From Candidatus Zhuqueibacterota bacterium (GTDB taxonomy: Bacteria; Zhuqueibacterota; Zhuqueibacteria; Oceanimicrobiales; Oceanimicrobiaceae), in contig JAJDAF010000061.1 of assembly GCA_029261995.1 (NCBI GenBank), positions 154,219 through 218,218 on the forward strand: DNA of 64,000 nt, given 5' to 3'. The notes beneath the pieces are model-generated. The model was not told where the DNA came from. It worked only from the letters and a program-made list of their open reading frames with translations, and did no database searches. Positions 53,034-62,154 of the stretch are shown here, one piece after another. Numbering within the stretch: the first letter of the stretch is position 1; the number at the start of each line of letters is the position of its first letter. The position numbers and the translations under genes are program-made.

Positions 53034-54437
53034 TTACAAGTAGCCCAGGGCTTTTAGGTGTTCCTTGATTTTGTCATTCATTTCGTATGAATTCTCACCG
53101 GGTGATTCGCCGAATGCCCCAAGTTGAAGGATGAGCTCAGCTCGCAATGTCGAACAGATATCCCGCTGCGATTTCGCGAGATTCGTAGTCTCACAATTAT
53201 CTGCCTCAATGTCATAGAGTTCATCGCTGCCCGATGAACTCATGATGTATTTCCAGCGGCCGCGACGAATCATCTTGAGTTGTTGCGAGAGGTCACGGCG
53301 ACTCCCCGGCGGATGCACTTCATCGCCATTTTTGCGATCCCGGATGAAGTGAGGGATTCTCCCCTCCCACTCAGCGAAAACCGCCCGGTCTGCTTCGATC
53401 TGGATCTTTCCATCCTTGGGAACAAGACTTTTTCCGGGCAGCTCATGTTCGCCGGGATAGTCCGTGCCCAGGATATCCAAGACTGTTGGAAAAAGATCGA
53501 CATGCTGCACCGGAGTGGATGCGACCCCCTGGAGATTACAGGACGACGGAAATTTGACGCACATGGGGATGTGAACGATCTCTTCATAGAGGCTGGCGAC
53601 GTGCGAATAATGGCCGTGCTCCCCAAAGTGCTCACCGTGGTCGGCTGTGAGGACAATCAGCGTGTTGTCGTACACTCCGAGCGCACGCAGCCTGGCGACT
53701 ACTTCTCCAATCTTGTGGTCGATATAGGCAATTTCGCCGTCATACAGCGCAAGCAGCCGTTCGTTTTCTGAGCGGGAAACGGTGATGTCGTCGGTGTAGT
53801 AAACCAGAGGATTGTGTGCCAACGCCCTGACTTTCTGCTGGTCAATGTCCTGGGTGGTTTCGACGAACCGATTTCTGAATGGATGAGGGGCCCCAAGGGG
53901 ATTGTGTGGCTCAAGATAGTGCAGGAACATGTAAAACGGTCGTTGCCGGTCCCAACTGTTGTCAAACCAATGCGTGACACGTCGGTTTGTTTCAGCGGCG
54001 CCGCTGTCAAGATAACCGAGGGAACTCTTCAACTTGTGGGCGACGCGTTTCAGGTATTGGTTGTGGGACAACCCAATCCATATCTCATGAAAGTCATCAT
54101 GTCCGCGGTCCAAACCGACCAGCTCACCAACCTGGCTATTGTTGACAAAGCCACATGTTTGATACCCTTCCTGTTGCAGCACCTGCGCAAGGGTTGGCAC
54201 CGAGTCGGCAAGTTTGTTCTGATCGATGACGCCGTGCCGCGACGGGTAAAGCCCTGTCAACATCGATGCGTGCGCGGGGGGAGTCCACACTGCGGCGGAG
54301 TAGGCGTTCATAAACCGGACACCGTCTTCTGCCAGACAGTCGATGTTTGTCGTCGTCGCGCGCTGGTAACCGTAGCAGGACAGATGGTCAACACGCAGCG
54401 TGTCAATCGAAATCAGAAGGATGCTAGGCTTGTTCAC
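53034..54437 (-). CDS. Sulfatase-fold (alkaline phosphatase superfamily) enzyme with Thr nucleophile
   Basis: 467 residues from GTG 54435-54437, which overlaps the preceding stop by 14 nt and leads into NKPSILLISIDTLRVDHLSCYGY, the metal-binding N-terminus. The second metal site is LTADHGEHFGEHG. The active-site strip is TPPAHASMLTGLYPSRHG, so Thr52 replaces the Cys/Ser that is turned into formylglycine and His56 replaces the Arg of C/S-x-P-x-R. A Thr nucleophile is known in phospho-transferases of this superfamily, so a phosphoglycerol/phosphoethanolamine-type or other phosphoester activity is as likely as sulfate removal. Cytoplasmic by sequence; no signal peptide. Confidence 0.85.
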   Translation of the reverse strand: MNKPSILLISIDTLRVDHLSCYGYQRATTTNIDCLAEDGVRFMNAYSAAVWTPPAHASMLTGLYPSRHGVIDQNKLADSVPTLAQVLQQEGYQTCGFVNNSQVGELVGLDRGHDDFHEIWIGLSHNQYLKRVAHKLKSSLGYLDSGAAETNRRVTHWFDNSWDRQRPFYMFLHYLEPHNPLGAPHPFRNRFVETTQDIDQQKVRALAHNPLVYYTDDITVSRSENERLLALYDGEIAYIDHKIGEVVARLRALGVYDNTLIVLTADHGEHFGEHGHYSHVASLYEEIVHIPMCVKFPSSCNLQGVASTPVQHVDLFPTVLDILGTDYPGEHELPGKSLVPKDGKIQIEADRAVFAEWEGRIPHFIRDRKNGDEVHPPGSRRDLSQQLKMIRRGRWKYIMSSSGSDELYDIEADNCETTNLAKSQRDICSTLRAELILQLGAFGESPGENSYEMNDKIKEHLKALGYL

Positions 54438-55593
54438 TGAAACCGCCCTGTCTGCTTTGCGTGTAGAAATCTTCCATCTCTTGAACCATTGTGTTACTTG
54501 AAAAAAGCCTAATGACGCGTTCCCGTCCGTTTTTGCCCATGCGGGCCCTGAGCGCAGGGTCCCGGTATAGCTTGAGAATGGCATCAGCTAGTCGGTCGAC
54601 ACTGTTGGCTGGAACCACGTAACCTGTTTCGCCGTCGGCCACGGCCTCGCTGTTCCCGCCGACGTCAGTGGCGATCACGGGTTTGGCTAACTCCATTTGT
54701 TCCAGAATGGCGTTTGAAAATCCCTCGTTTTTGCTGGGTGTCAGGCAGCAAACATCCATGAGGCGGACATAGTCCGGGACATTCTCGACATAGCCGATGC
54801 AGAAAACGACGTCAGTTAGGCCACGCTCTTCAACCTGGCGTTCGAACGCCGATTGCGTTGGCCCATCCCCTAGGAGGATGAGTCGCAAATTCGCAATCTC
54901 ATCTCGAACTTTTTCAATAGCGTCGAGAAGCAAAAGGTGATTCTTCTCGGGTCTGAAATGGGAGACGTTGCCGACCACGAAGGTCTCCGGACCAATATCA
55001 AACTGCCCTGCGATCTGTTCAATGCTCGCCGCGTCAACCTCCGTTGAGCGTGCTGAGTCGATGCCATTGTAAACCGTGGTAATCCTGGCCGCGGGGATGC
55101 CCTCTCTCTCGCGCATGCTGAGCGCGACCTTGTCGCAAACGGCCAGGTAGTGGCTGACCCAGCGATCGGTGAATCTGGTTGCGTACAGGTGGCGCTTTTT
55201 GCGGTGGTCGCCGAGATCACGCCGGCTCGAGATAATAGTGCGAGCGCCACCAATTTTGCCGACCACCGCCGCCAGAATATCGGAAATGACATTGAAAGAC
55301 TGGACCACATCGAAGTGATTCAAGCGGACAAAGCGGATAAGCCGGGCCGCTTGCCTGAGTCCGGAAAAGCCGTAGATTCGCTGCACCGAGGCGGGAATCA
55401 CTCTGACCCCGGTTCTCTTGATTTTATCCACATACTCAGGGTTGGAACTCAAAGGACAAATCACACACTCGAATCGGTCGCGGTCCATCCGTCTGGCTAG
55501 CTCAACCACATGTCGCTCGGTACCGCCAAAGTCATGAAAATGGTCGATCAGGAACAATATCTTCGTGAGTTTTTGGCCCGGCGAAGTTACCAT
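54424..55593 (-). CDS. Glycosyltransferase family 4
   Basis: 389 residues. ILFLIDHFHDFGGTERHVVELAR is a typical acceptor-side N-terminus; VYNGID, NVSHFRPEKNH and SKNEGFSNAILEQMELAKPVIATDVGG give the donor site with its EX7E pair. Overlaps both neighbours by 7-14 nt, between a deacetylase gene upstream and the sulfatase-fold gene downstream. Confidence 0.9.
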   Translation of the reverse strand: MVTSPGQKLTKILFLIDHFHDFGGTERHVVELARRMDRDRFECVICPLSSNPEYVDKIKRTGVRVIPASVQRIYGFSGLRQAARLIRFVRLNHFDVVQSFNVISDILAAVVGKIGGARTIISSRRDLGDHRKKRHLYATRFTDRWVSHYLAVCDKVALSMREREGIPAARITTVYNGIDSARSTEVDAASIEQIAGQFDIGPETFVVGNVSHFRPEKNHLLLLDAIEKVRDEIANLRLILLGDGPTQSAFERQVEERGLTDVVFCIGYVENVPDYVRLMDVCCLTPSKNEGFSNAILEQMELAKPVIATDVGGNSEAVADGETGYVVPANSVDRLADAILKLYRDPALRARMGKNGRERVIRLFSSNTMVQEMEDFYTQSRQGGFSEQA

Positions 55594-56615
55594 TTTGCGA
55601 ACAGGCTCCAGGCGGTAGCAGCTTTTGAAAAACGTCCGCGGGCATCGACCACTTTTTCATCCCAGATGTTCACCCGTTTGAGACGGAAAACATCTTCATC
55701 AGACGAGTTGATCCCGTCGTCGGTGGTGCAGCCGCAAACGTGTCCGGTTTCTGCAACCACGGCCGCGATGTCAGGATTGTATTTGCCGCCGGGGTAAGAA
55801 AAGATGTCCGTCTTTATGCCCAAGTGCTGCTCGATGTCCTGCCTGGACATTTCCAGTTCACGGCGCACTTCTTCCGTTGACAATCTGTGCAGGAATCGGT
55901 GAGTCACTGTGTGAGAACCGATCTCAAATCCGCGGCGGGCCAGCTCGGTGACCTCGGCCCAGCTCAAGGCGCTCCGGGGGACCCGCCTGTTCATCAGATT
56001 GGGGTTAGCCTCCAGCAGAAGTTGACCTAATCTGTCTCCCACGTTGGGCGGCGCATTCTGCAATTCTTCCACCAGGTTAATGACTGCATTTTTCCGCTCT
56101 CGCATCGGTAGCGCCAGGATCCCAGGGATTCGTTGCATGGTTTCAGACAGGCTCGAGTCATCGACCTGTGTAGGCAACAGGGGACGTCGGGCGCTGCTCA
56201 AAATGGTGAAGACAGTGTCCCACCAAAAAACCCCGCCGTTAGAAATAGTCCCGGTTGGGATAAACATCACTGCTGGCAGCCCGAGCGCCTCCAAGATTGG
56301 CAAACCATGCTCAAGCACCTCACGGCAGCCGTCGTCGAAAGTCAAAACCAACGTGTGGCGCGCAGGCCTCGCTCCTGCTTTGGCGAGTTCCAGATATTGC
56401 GTCATCGAGATGATTTCATAATGTCGGGCAACAAAGGCCGCAAGTTTTTGAAAATTGTCATAGGTAACGGAAATAGTCGGCAGCCCACTGTCTCCCGCTT
56501 TCGCAATTCGATGGAAGGTGAGTATCGTGACTCTACGCCCCCTCAGACTATTGACGAGTCTGATGAGATAGGCCAGGCCAGAGTAGTAAATCACGACCTT
56601 CAGCTGGTGCTTCAT
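55587..56615 (-). CDS. NodB-type polysaccharide deacetylase (second)
   Basis: 342 residues from ATG 56615, nine bases after the preceding stop. Motifs: ILTFHRI, LVLTFDDGCREV, IGSHTVTHRFL and FSYPGGKYNPDI, the complete NodB metal and catalytic set. A hydrophobic N-terminal stretch (VVIYYSGLAYLIRLVNSL) may bind the membrane. It would remove N-acetyl groups from an amino sugar of the polymer or its precursor, in line with WecB and the amino-sugar genes upstream. Confidence 0.88.
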   Translation of the reverse strand: MKHQLKVVIYYSGLAYLIRLVNSLRGRRVTILTFHRIAKAGDSGLPTISVTYDNFQKLAAFVARHYEIISMTQYLELAKAGARPARHTLVLTFDDGCREVLEHGLPILEALGLPAVMFIPTGTISNGGVFWWDTVFTILSSARRPLLPTQVDDSSLSETMQRIPGILALPMRERKNAVINLVEELQNAPPNVGDRLGQLLLEANPNLMNRRVPRSALSWAEVTELARRGFEIGSHTVTHRFLHRLSTEEVRRELEMSRQDIEQHLGIKTDIFSYPGGKYNPDIAAVVAETGHVCGCTTDDGINSSDEDVFRLKRVNIWDEKVVDARGRFSKAATAWSLFAKW

Positions 56616-56623
56616 CGTTATTC

Positions 56624-57880
56624 TCAGGAACGTGGAGGACGAATTATCTGGCGCGCAAGACGTAGACACGACTTGACACTGCACTTGAGAGCTTGTAGGC
56701 CCACAAACGCGGCGCCCCGCCGAGTGATTGCCACATGGCAATTCCACGTCGGTCTGGCCTTTCTTGTCCATCTAAGTTTATAGTCATCCAGACCTCGCAG
56801 GAAATCGAATTCAGCATATCCGTTTGCAGTACAGTATTCAAGAATCCGCGCCAGCAAAACCACGCCCACGCTTTTTCCTTCAAAGTCCGGGTCAAAGCCA
56901 GCCTGGTAGTAAGAAAAACGGTTGCCAAACACAAAGCCGTAAAGCGCTGCCACGGGGCGCTCATCACACATCAAGATGAAGACCCGGATCATCTCATTCT
57001 GAGCCAAGTTGGCGCTCACCGCTCGATGAAAGTCTGCCACAGCCCTCGTCGCAAACTTGCTGCTAGCTTCGAGTTGGGCCCAACGCTTATGATGTAAGTC
57101 AAATAGGGTCTCGAGAGCACGATTGACTTCGGCCGGCCGGGAGGCGACTTCAAAGCCAACGTTGTGCTGCGCTTCGAGCTTCCTGCCGCGTCGGCGAACA
57201 TTGTAGCGATGGCTCGATGAAAGCGAGCCGAGGTATTCCGAAAAACTGGCTGCGATTTCGACATAAGGGCAGGTGGTTTTCCGCACGGCCGAAAATCGCA
57301 TGGCTTGCCTGCCACACCAGCTCGGAAGCACTGATCGCAGAACCGATTGATCCGCAACATCAGCGAGAAGAAGCAGGTCGATACCCTGTGCGTGGCGCAA
57401 AACCCCCGAAAGGAGATGCCCGGCAATGAGATCAGACTCTTGCTCCGCGACAATGGCGTCCAGATGGTCCGGCGCGTCAAAGTCGTTTCCAATCAGGCGA
57501 AGCGCCCTCAGCCGCATGCCCGCGAATCGGACTGTCTTCTCAAAAAGTGGCAGAATGCCAACCATGCGCCCGCCCGCGTCACGGCAGGTGAGAATGAAAA
57601 GCCGGGATTGGGGGTTTTCAAGTCGGTAGAAATCCCACCACGTTCTCATCCACTGGAAGCTCAAAAAGCAGCCGCTGGTTTGCGCGACGGAGAGCAATTC
57701 GCCCCAATCGAGCTCGAGGGCGGTAAAAGCCTCTTCATCACTGCACACGGCGGTCACCAAGGGCTCGCATAAAACGGCACGCCGTTCAGAGCGACGCGAC
57801 GCGCGGCTCTCGGAGTTCGTTGTGTCGGGATCTCCCTGGACTGAAAGGCCCGGCATTTTCCTGCTACAATCAGTTAGCAC
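56624..57880 (-). CDS. GNAT-fold acyltransferase (FemAB/BioF2-like, Acetyltransf_6)
   Basis: Up to 418 residues. The C-terminal half has the GNAT core of exopolysaccharide-locus FemAB-like proteins: SSSHRYNVRRRGRKLE, LHHKRWAQ, ALYGFVFGNRFSYYQAGFDP, SVGVVLLARILEYC and EFDFLRGLDDYKLRWT. The frame opens at GTG 57880, but ATG 57856 follows AGCAGGAAA and may be the true start. It could acylate an amino group in the repeat unit. It lies between the dehydratase fusion gene (11-nt overlap) and a deacetylase gene. Confidence 0.83.
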   Translation of the reverse strand: MLTDCSRKMPGLSVQGDPDTTNSESRASRRSERRAVLCEPLVTAVCSDEEAFTALELDWGELLSVAQTSGCFLSFQWMRTWWDFYRLENPQSRLFILTCRDAGGRMVGILPLFEKTVRFAGMRLRALRLIGNDFDAPDHLDAIVAEQESDLIAGHLLSGVLRHAQGIDLLLLADVADQSVLRSVLPSWCGRQAMRFSAVRKTTCPYVEIAASFSEYLGSLSSSHRYNVRRRGRKLEAQHNVGFEVASRPAEVNRALETLFDLHHKRWAQLEASSKFATRAVADFHRAVSANLAQNEMIRVFILMCDERPVAALYGFVFGNRFSYYQAGFDPDFEGKSVGVVLLARILEYCTANGYAEFDFLRGLDDYKLRWTRKARPTWNCHVAITRRGAAFVGLQALKCSVKSCLRLARQIIRPPRS

Positions 57881-60410
57881 TAGCCAACTCCTGGCCGACC
57901 CGGCGGTCCGGACCAGATTTGCGTTTCCCTGATGCTGCTATGTGGCTGAACAAGTTGCTGTCCGTTTCAACCGGGCCTGCCGAGTTGTACTCAGGCACGA
58001 TCTCCTCTAGCAGTTGCAGCATCCCGGCTGGAGTGGACTCCTGGCATGTTTGCACCAGACGCTCAAGCCTGCGGACCAACTCATCAAGTGAGGTCGTCTG
58101 TATAGACTTTAGCGTTTGAATGCTGGCGTGGCTCGTGGGAACTAACTCTTCGTCTTTTCCGACCAATTCTTCGTAGAGCTTTTCCCCGGGACGCAGGCCA
58201 GTGAACTTAATCTCGATATCTTCGTGCACTCGCAACCCGGCTTGCTGAACCAACTCAGTCGCAAGGTCGATGATGCGAATTGACTTGCCCATTTCAAGGA
58301 GAAATATCTCGCCGCTTTTGCCCATGCTCACCGACTGCAGAATCAGCTGAACGGCTTCCTGAATGCTCATGAAGTAGCGCTCGACATCCGGATGGGTAAT
58401 GGTAACCGGTCCCCCCTGCTCTATCTGTTTCATGAAAATCGGGACAACGCTGCCGTTGCTGTTCAGGACATTTCCGAACCGAACGGTGACAAACATAGTG
58501 CTGCTTTGAGTCGCAAGCGCCTGTACGTACAGTTCAGCAATTCGCTTCGTGCAACCCATCACGCTGGTTGGATTAATCGCCTTGTCAGTAGAGACCATCA
58601 CAAACGCGAGTACGCCATGCGCGGCCGCCAGGTCCGAGATTACCATCGTGCCGAATACGTTGTTCCATATAGCCTCCTCCGGGTGGTGCTCACTTAGAGG
58701 CACATGTTTGTGGGCTGCGGCATGAAACACGATTTCAGGTTTATATTTCTCGAAAACCCTCACCTGCTTTTGCTTGTTTGTGATATTGCTGAGACTGCTG
58801 TGAATCGTCAGGGCTTCAAACTGGGACTCCAGTTCGCACTGGATGGCATGCAAATAGTTTTCAGTCTTGTCCACGAGAATCAGGCAATCCGGCTCGTTCG
58901 CTGCAACCTGGCGGCAAAGTTCCGAACCGATTGAACCGCCCGCACCTGTCACCAGGACTCTTTTCCCCTCGATGAAACCCCGAATGGCGGAAAGATCCAG
59001 TTCGACGGGTTGTCTGCCAAAGAGATCCGCCACTTCCACCCGCCGGAAGCCAGATAGATGGACGTCACCACTGAGCAGGTCGCTGACCGCAGGAACGATT
59101 CTGCTGCGCACATTTGCTTCCCGGCAATAGTTCAGAATGCGCTTCATCTCATCGGACGACAGCTCAGCAATGGTGATGAGTACTTCATCGACTCTGAACA
59201 TGGCAGTCAGTCGTGGGATGGCTTCTGATGTGCCGATGACTTTTACACCGTGAATTGTGCTGTGCAACTTGTCGCGATTATCGTCTACAAAACCGACGAC
59301 ATTGTATTCTTCGCGGCCATCCTTAACGAGCATACTCAGGAGCAGTTCTCCAACATCCCCCGCTCCCATGATTAACACGTTGCGCTCCAGTTTGTCGGTG
59401 GCGTTCATCTTCTCATGAAACAGCCTGAAGAGAAGTCGCATGCCCCCGATAAACGTGTGACATAAGAACCAATCGATCAAGAATATTGAGCGAGAGTGTT
59501 CGCTCAGACCCAACATGAAGACCGCTGTCACGATCAGGACTGAACTCAGGGTTGTGGCTCCCACAATCGAAACCAAGTCGGTAAGGCCAATATATCGCCA
59601 AAGGTTCTTGTAGACGCCAAAATAGTAGAGGGCAGCAATCCGGCCAATCACGACCAGCGGCAATACCTTGAAGAAGACGGTGAGTTCAGCGGGAGACAGA
59701 GTCCAGTCAAAACGCAAACAGGTAGCGAACATGTAAGAGAAGAGGGCCAAGAACGCGTCGAGTGGCAAGAAAAAATTGCGGTTTGTTGACTCGTTTCTCA
59801 ATCGCTCATTGAGTTTCTTCTTGACCTTCACCAGCAGGAAGTGGCCAATCACGCGAAGGTCCTTACCCAGCAGATGGTTGCGAACGTAGGTCAGTTCCGC
59901 TTCGATTTTGAGCGGCAGCACGCGCTTAATGTATTTCTCTCGCACATCCAGCGTCTCATCTTCGGAAGCTTCGTCGCTCTCTATCCATCCATCCACGAAC
60001 GGAGTGAATATTCCCGGACGAAGGGAAAAAATCTCTGACTGCTCGGCGGTATAATAGTCGAGAAACTCGGTGCGCTCTGGCTTCGGTCCGACCAAACTGA
60101 TGTCGCCTTTAAGAACATTGAGCAGGCGCGGAAGATGCACCAGTTTGGTTTTTTTCAGGAACCGGGCAAGCCCGTTCTTGGTGGACCGCGGTTCACCATT
60201 TCTTACCGAAGCGTTTGGTTTCTTGTTAAAAACAGCCAAACTGAAGCTATACATACTGAATGGCTCGAGATTCTTACCAATACGGTTCGTGGACGTAAGC
60301 AGTTTGGCGCCACCGAGAACTTTGTTCGCCGCGAATACCAGCAAAAAGACTGGTAAACCGAGAATAATACCGAAGAAGCCAACTGCAACATCAATGATGC
60401 GTTTGGTCAT
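57870..60410 (-). CDS. Phosphoglycosyl-transferase-like domain fused to a PglF/CapD-type UDP-sugar 4,6-dehydratase
   Basis: 846 residues from ATG 60410. Residues 1-~180 resemble a small PglC/WcaJ-type phosphoglycosyl transferase (KRIIDVAVGFFGIILGLPVF, LLNVLKGDISLVGPKPE), but the catalytic Asp-Glu is missing: family SLDELPQ reads KLVHLPR, and KFRTM reads YSFSL. Residues ~190-330 carry four helices, ~340-460 a first Rossmann domain (LIMGAGDVGELLL) and ~480-770 the SDR (VTGAGGSIGSELC) with STDKAINPTSVMGCTKR, where Met replaces Tyr as usual in UDP-GlcNAc 4,6-dehydratases. It should make a 4-keto-6-deoxy sugar for the DegT aminotransferase. Normal PglF-type proteins are ~600-650 residues long. Confidence 0.9.
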   Translation of the reverse strand: MTKRIIDVAVGFFGIILGLPVFLLVFAANKVLGGAKLLTSTNRIGKNLEPFSMYSFSLAVFNKKPNASVRNGEPRSTKNGLARFLKKTKLVHLPRLLNVLKGDISLVGPKPERTEFLDYYTAEQSEIFSLRPGIFTPFVDGWIESDEASEDETLDVREKYIKRVLPLKIEAELTYVRNHLLGKDLRVIGHFLLVKVKKKLNERLRNESTNRNFFLPLDAFLALFSYMFATCLRFDWTLSPAELTVFFKVLPLVVIGRIAALYYFGVYKNLWRYIGLTDLVSIVGATTLSSVLIVTAVFMLGLSEHSRSIFLIDWFLCHTFIGGMRLLFRLFHEKMNATDKLERNVLIMGAGDVGELLLSMLVKDGREEYNVVGFVDDNRDKLHSTIHGVKVIGTSEAIPRLTAMFRVDEVLITIAELSSDEMKRILNYCREANVRSRIVPAVSDLLSGDVHLSGFRRVEVADLFGRQPVELDLSAIRGFIEGKRVLVTGAGGSIGSELCRQVAANEPDCLILVDKTENYLHAIQCELESQFEALTIHSSLSNITNKQKQVRVFEKYKPEIVFHAAAHKHVPLSEHHPEEAIWNNVFGTMVISDLAAAHGVLAFVMVSTDKAINPTSVMGCTKRIAELYVQALATQSSTMFVTVRFGNVLNSNGSVVPIFMKQIEQGGPVTITHPDVERYFMSIQEAVQLILQSVSMGKSGEIFLLEMGKSIRIIDLATELVQQAGLRVHEDIEIKFTGLRPGEKLYEELVGKDEELVPTSHASIQTLKSIQTTSLDELVRRLERLVQTCQESTPAGMLQLLEEIVPEYNSAGPVETDSNLFSHIAASGKRKSGPDRRVGQELASAN

Positions 60411-60466
60411 GACTGCTCTCAATTGAGTTGATAAGTGGCGTTGCCAGTGATCTTACTCAAAATGAA

Positions 60467-61447
60467 TCAAGTGCCTAACACGTCACCTGGCCTCAGGTGA
60501 TGCCCTTTGACGAATTCTTGCCACGTCATTTCCGGCTCGCCCTCCAGGCTGAGACGATGGATCGTGACAAGCTCCATCCCGCCTGTCAACACAGCGATGC
60601 CATCCGACGTGGAAACGACTGTTCCAGGAGAGACATCCTTAGAGTCGGACACACCATTTGTGGCCTCCGAAAAGTGTGCAACGCGAACCTCCCAGATGAA
60701 GAGTCTACCCTCTTGTAAAAAAGTAAATGCACCGGGATAGGGATGCGTGAGCGCGCGCACCCAATTGAACAGTTCAAGCGCTGAACGGCTCCAGTCAATG
60801 ATGCCGTCGTCAGGCGTTCGTTTCGGCATGACGGTCGCTTCCCGCTCATCTTGGGGGATTCCCGGAATCTCGGACGCGGAAAGGCTTTGGAGAATCTCCC
60901 CAATCATCTTTCTGCCAGCCCACGCTACTTTGTCGTAAAGCGTACCGCATGTGTCGGCCGTTGAGATAACAATGCTCTGCTGGGCAAGCACTTTGCCGGT
61001 ATCCACGCCGTCATCCAGAAGAATCGTACTGTTGCCCGTGACCCGTTCGTTGTTGATGATGGCCCAGTTAACCGGTGCGCGTCCGCGGTACCTTGGCAAG
61101 AGCGAGGCGTGCATGCCGATGCAACCGTACTTTGGGATGTTGATGATTTCTGAGCTTACCAGGCGGGTCCACCCAGTGACAAAGACAACATCGGGCGCGA
61201 AGTCGCGAATGCGCGCGGCGGTCTCTGGCGTGTTGGTGCTCTTTACCTTGAAAAGCGGGATTCCGTGTTGCTCTGTGATGTCGTCGAAGGAGACTGAGCC
61301 TGACATCTTGGCGGCAAGTTCATCAGTAAATGTGAAAACCGCAACGACATCCGACCCGACCTCAATGACCTCCTGCAAGCACTCTTTGCCTTCCTTTACG
61401 CAGCCGATGAAAACCACCCGTAGCTTCGAAATTTGGTGGTTTGACAT
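60467..61447 (-). CDS. Formyltransferase-fold enzyme, probably a sugar N-formyltransferase
   Basis: 326 residues from ATG 61447, which follows GAAGGACGAC. N-terminal 10-formyl-THF transferase fold with GCIGMHASLLPRYRGRAPVNWAI and LDDGVDTGKVLAQ, then the FMT C-terminal barrel (HPYPGAFTFLQEGRLFIW). His113 and Asp149 of the catalytic set are kept, but the Asn two residues before the His is Gly111. The context (dehydratase, DegT aminotransferase, PIG-L) points to N-formylation of a 4-amino-4,6-dideoxy sugar nucleotide rather than Met-tRNA. Whether the Gly variant is active is open. Confidence 0.85.
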   Translation of the reverse strand: MSNHQISKLRVVFIGCVKEGKECLQEVIEVGSDVVAVFTFTDELAAKMSGSVSFDDITEQHGIPLFKVKSTNTPETAARIRDFAPDVVFVTGWTRLVSSEIINIPKYGCIGMHASLLPRYRGRAPVNWAIINNERVTGNSTILLDDGVDTGKVLAQQSIVISTADTCGTLYDKVAWAGRKMIGEILQSLSASEIPGIPQDEREATVMPKRTPDDGIIDWSRSALELFNWVRALTHPYPGAFTFLQEGRLFIWEVRVAHFSEATNGVSDSKDVSPGTVVSTSDGIAVLTGGMELVTIHRLSLEGEPEMTWQEFVKGHHLRPGDVLGT

Positions 61448-61470
61448 GTCGTCCTTCACGCTGTTCTGCC

Positions 61471-62136
61471 TTACTTTATGGTTCGCACTATCTGGAAGGC
61501 CTCCGCTGCCTGCAAACCGACTCTGGCTCCCCAATCTTTCGCCCGAATCTCGATGGCTTCGAGCGATCGCGGGTGCGGGAATTCCCGGACCTCCGAGGTG
61601 TATTGGCTAAACGCCTCAAGCTTAAGCCCGAGTGTTGTGTGCACATCAAAAAACGCAGATGGATTGAACTTGGAGTAGAAATCAGTGTACGACCACTCCG
61701 TTGACGAGATGGTTTCGTAGGTGTAGACCGTTCGGACCTTGCTTTCGGGCAGCGGTCTCGTTGCCACCAAGGTTGCATCAAACACAACCTGATGGTCCTT
61801 GTTGATATCCCCGCCATGGTGCGTGAACACGATTTCCGGCCGGTAATCTCGTATCACCTTTTCCAGCATCTGCGCGATCTCCAACGCGGAATAGGTGTCG
61901 AGTTTTTGGTCGGGAAGCCCCATGAAGACCGGCTCTTCGATACCGAGCACTGAGGCGCACATTTTCGCAAAGCGTTCCAGACAGCTTTGCATATCGTCCG
62001 CATGGTATCGTACGCTTGCATTTTCGCACAACAGCACCGGCAGCACCTCGTATCCTTCCCTGCTCAGTCTGGCTGCGGTGGCGCCACAGCCCAGAACTTC
62101 ATCGTCTGGGTGAGCGGCGAGAATCAGCACTCTCAT
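61471..62136 (-). CDS. PIG-L family deacetylase (smaller paralogue)
   Basis: 221 residues. AHPDDEVLGCGAT is the canonical zinc-binding strip, with the second His in HHGGDINKDHQVVF. Members remove acetyl groups from GlcNAc-type sugars. It lies between the phosphoglycosyl transferase and formyltransferase genes, so it may clear an N-acetyl group before the sugar is formylated or transferred. It is more typical in sequence than the larger paralogue at 44.6-45.5 kb. Confidence 0.9.
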   Translation of the reverse strand: MRVLILAAHPDDEVLGCGATAARLSREGYEVLPVLLCENASVRYHADDMQSCLERFAKMCASVLGIEEPVFMGLPDQKLDTYSALEIAQMLEKVIRDYRPEIVFTHHGGDINKDHQVVFDATLVATRPLPESKVRTVYTYETISSTEWSYTDFYSKFNPSAFFDVHTTLGLKLEAFSQYTSEVREFPHPRSLEAIEIRAKDWGARVGLQAAEAFQIVRTIK

Positions 62137-62154
62137 TCGCTGTCTTACCCTTTG

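Noticed and set aside
53034-54437. Naming the sulfatase-fold gene as a true sulfatase
   Set aside because: The Cys/Ser needed for formylglycine is Thr and the following Arg is His, so the sulfatase activity is not supported.
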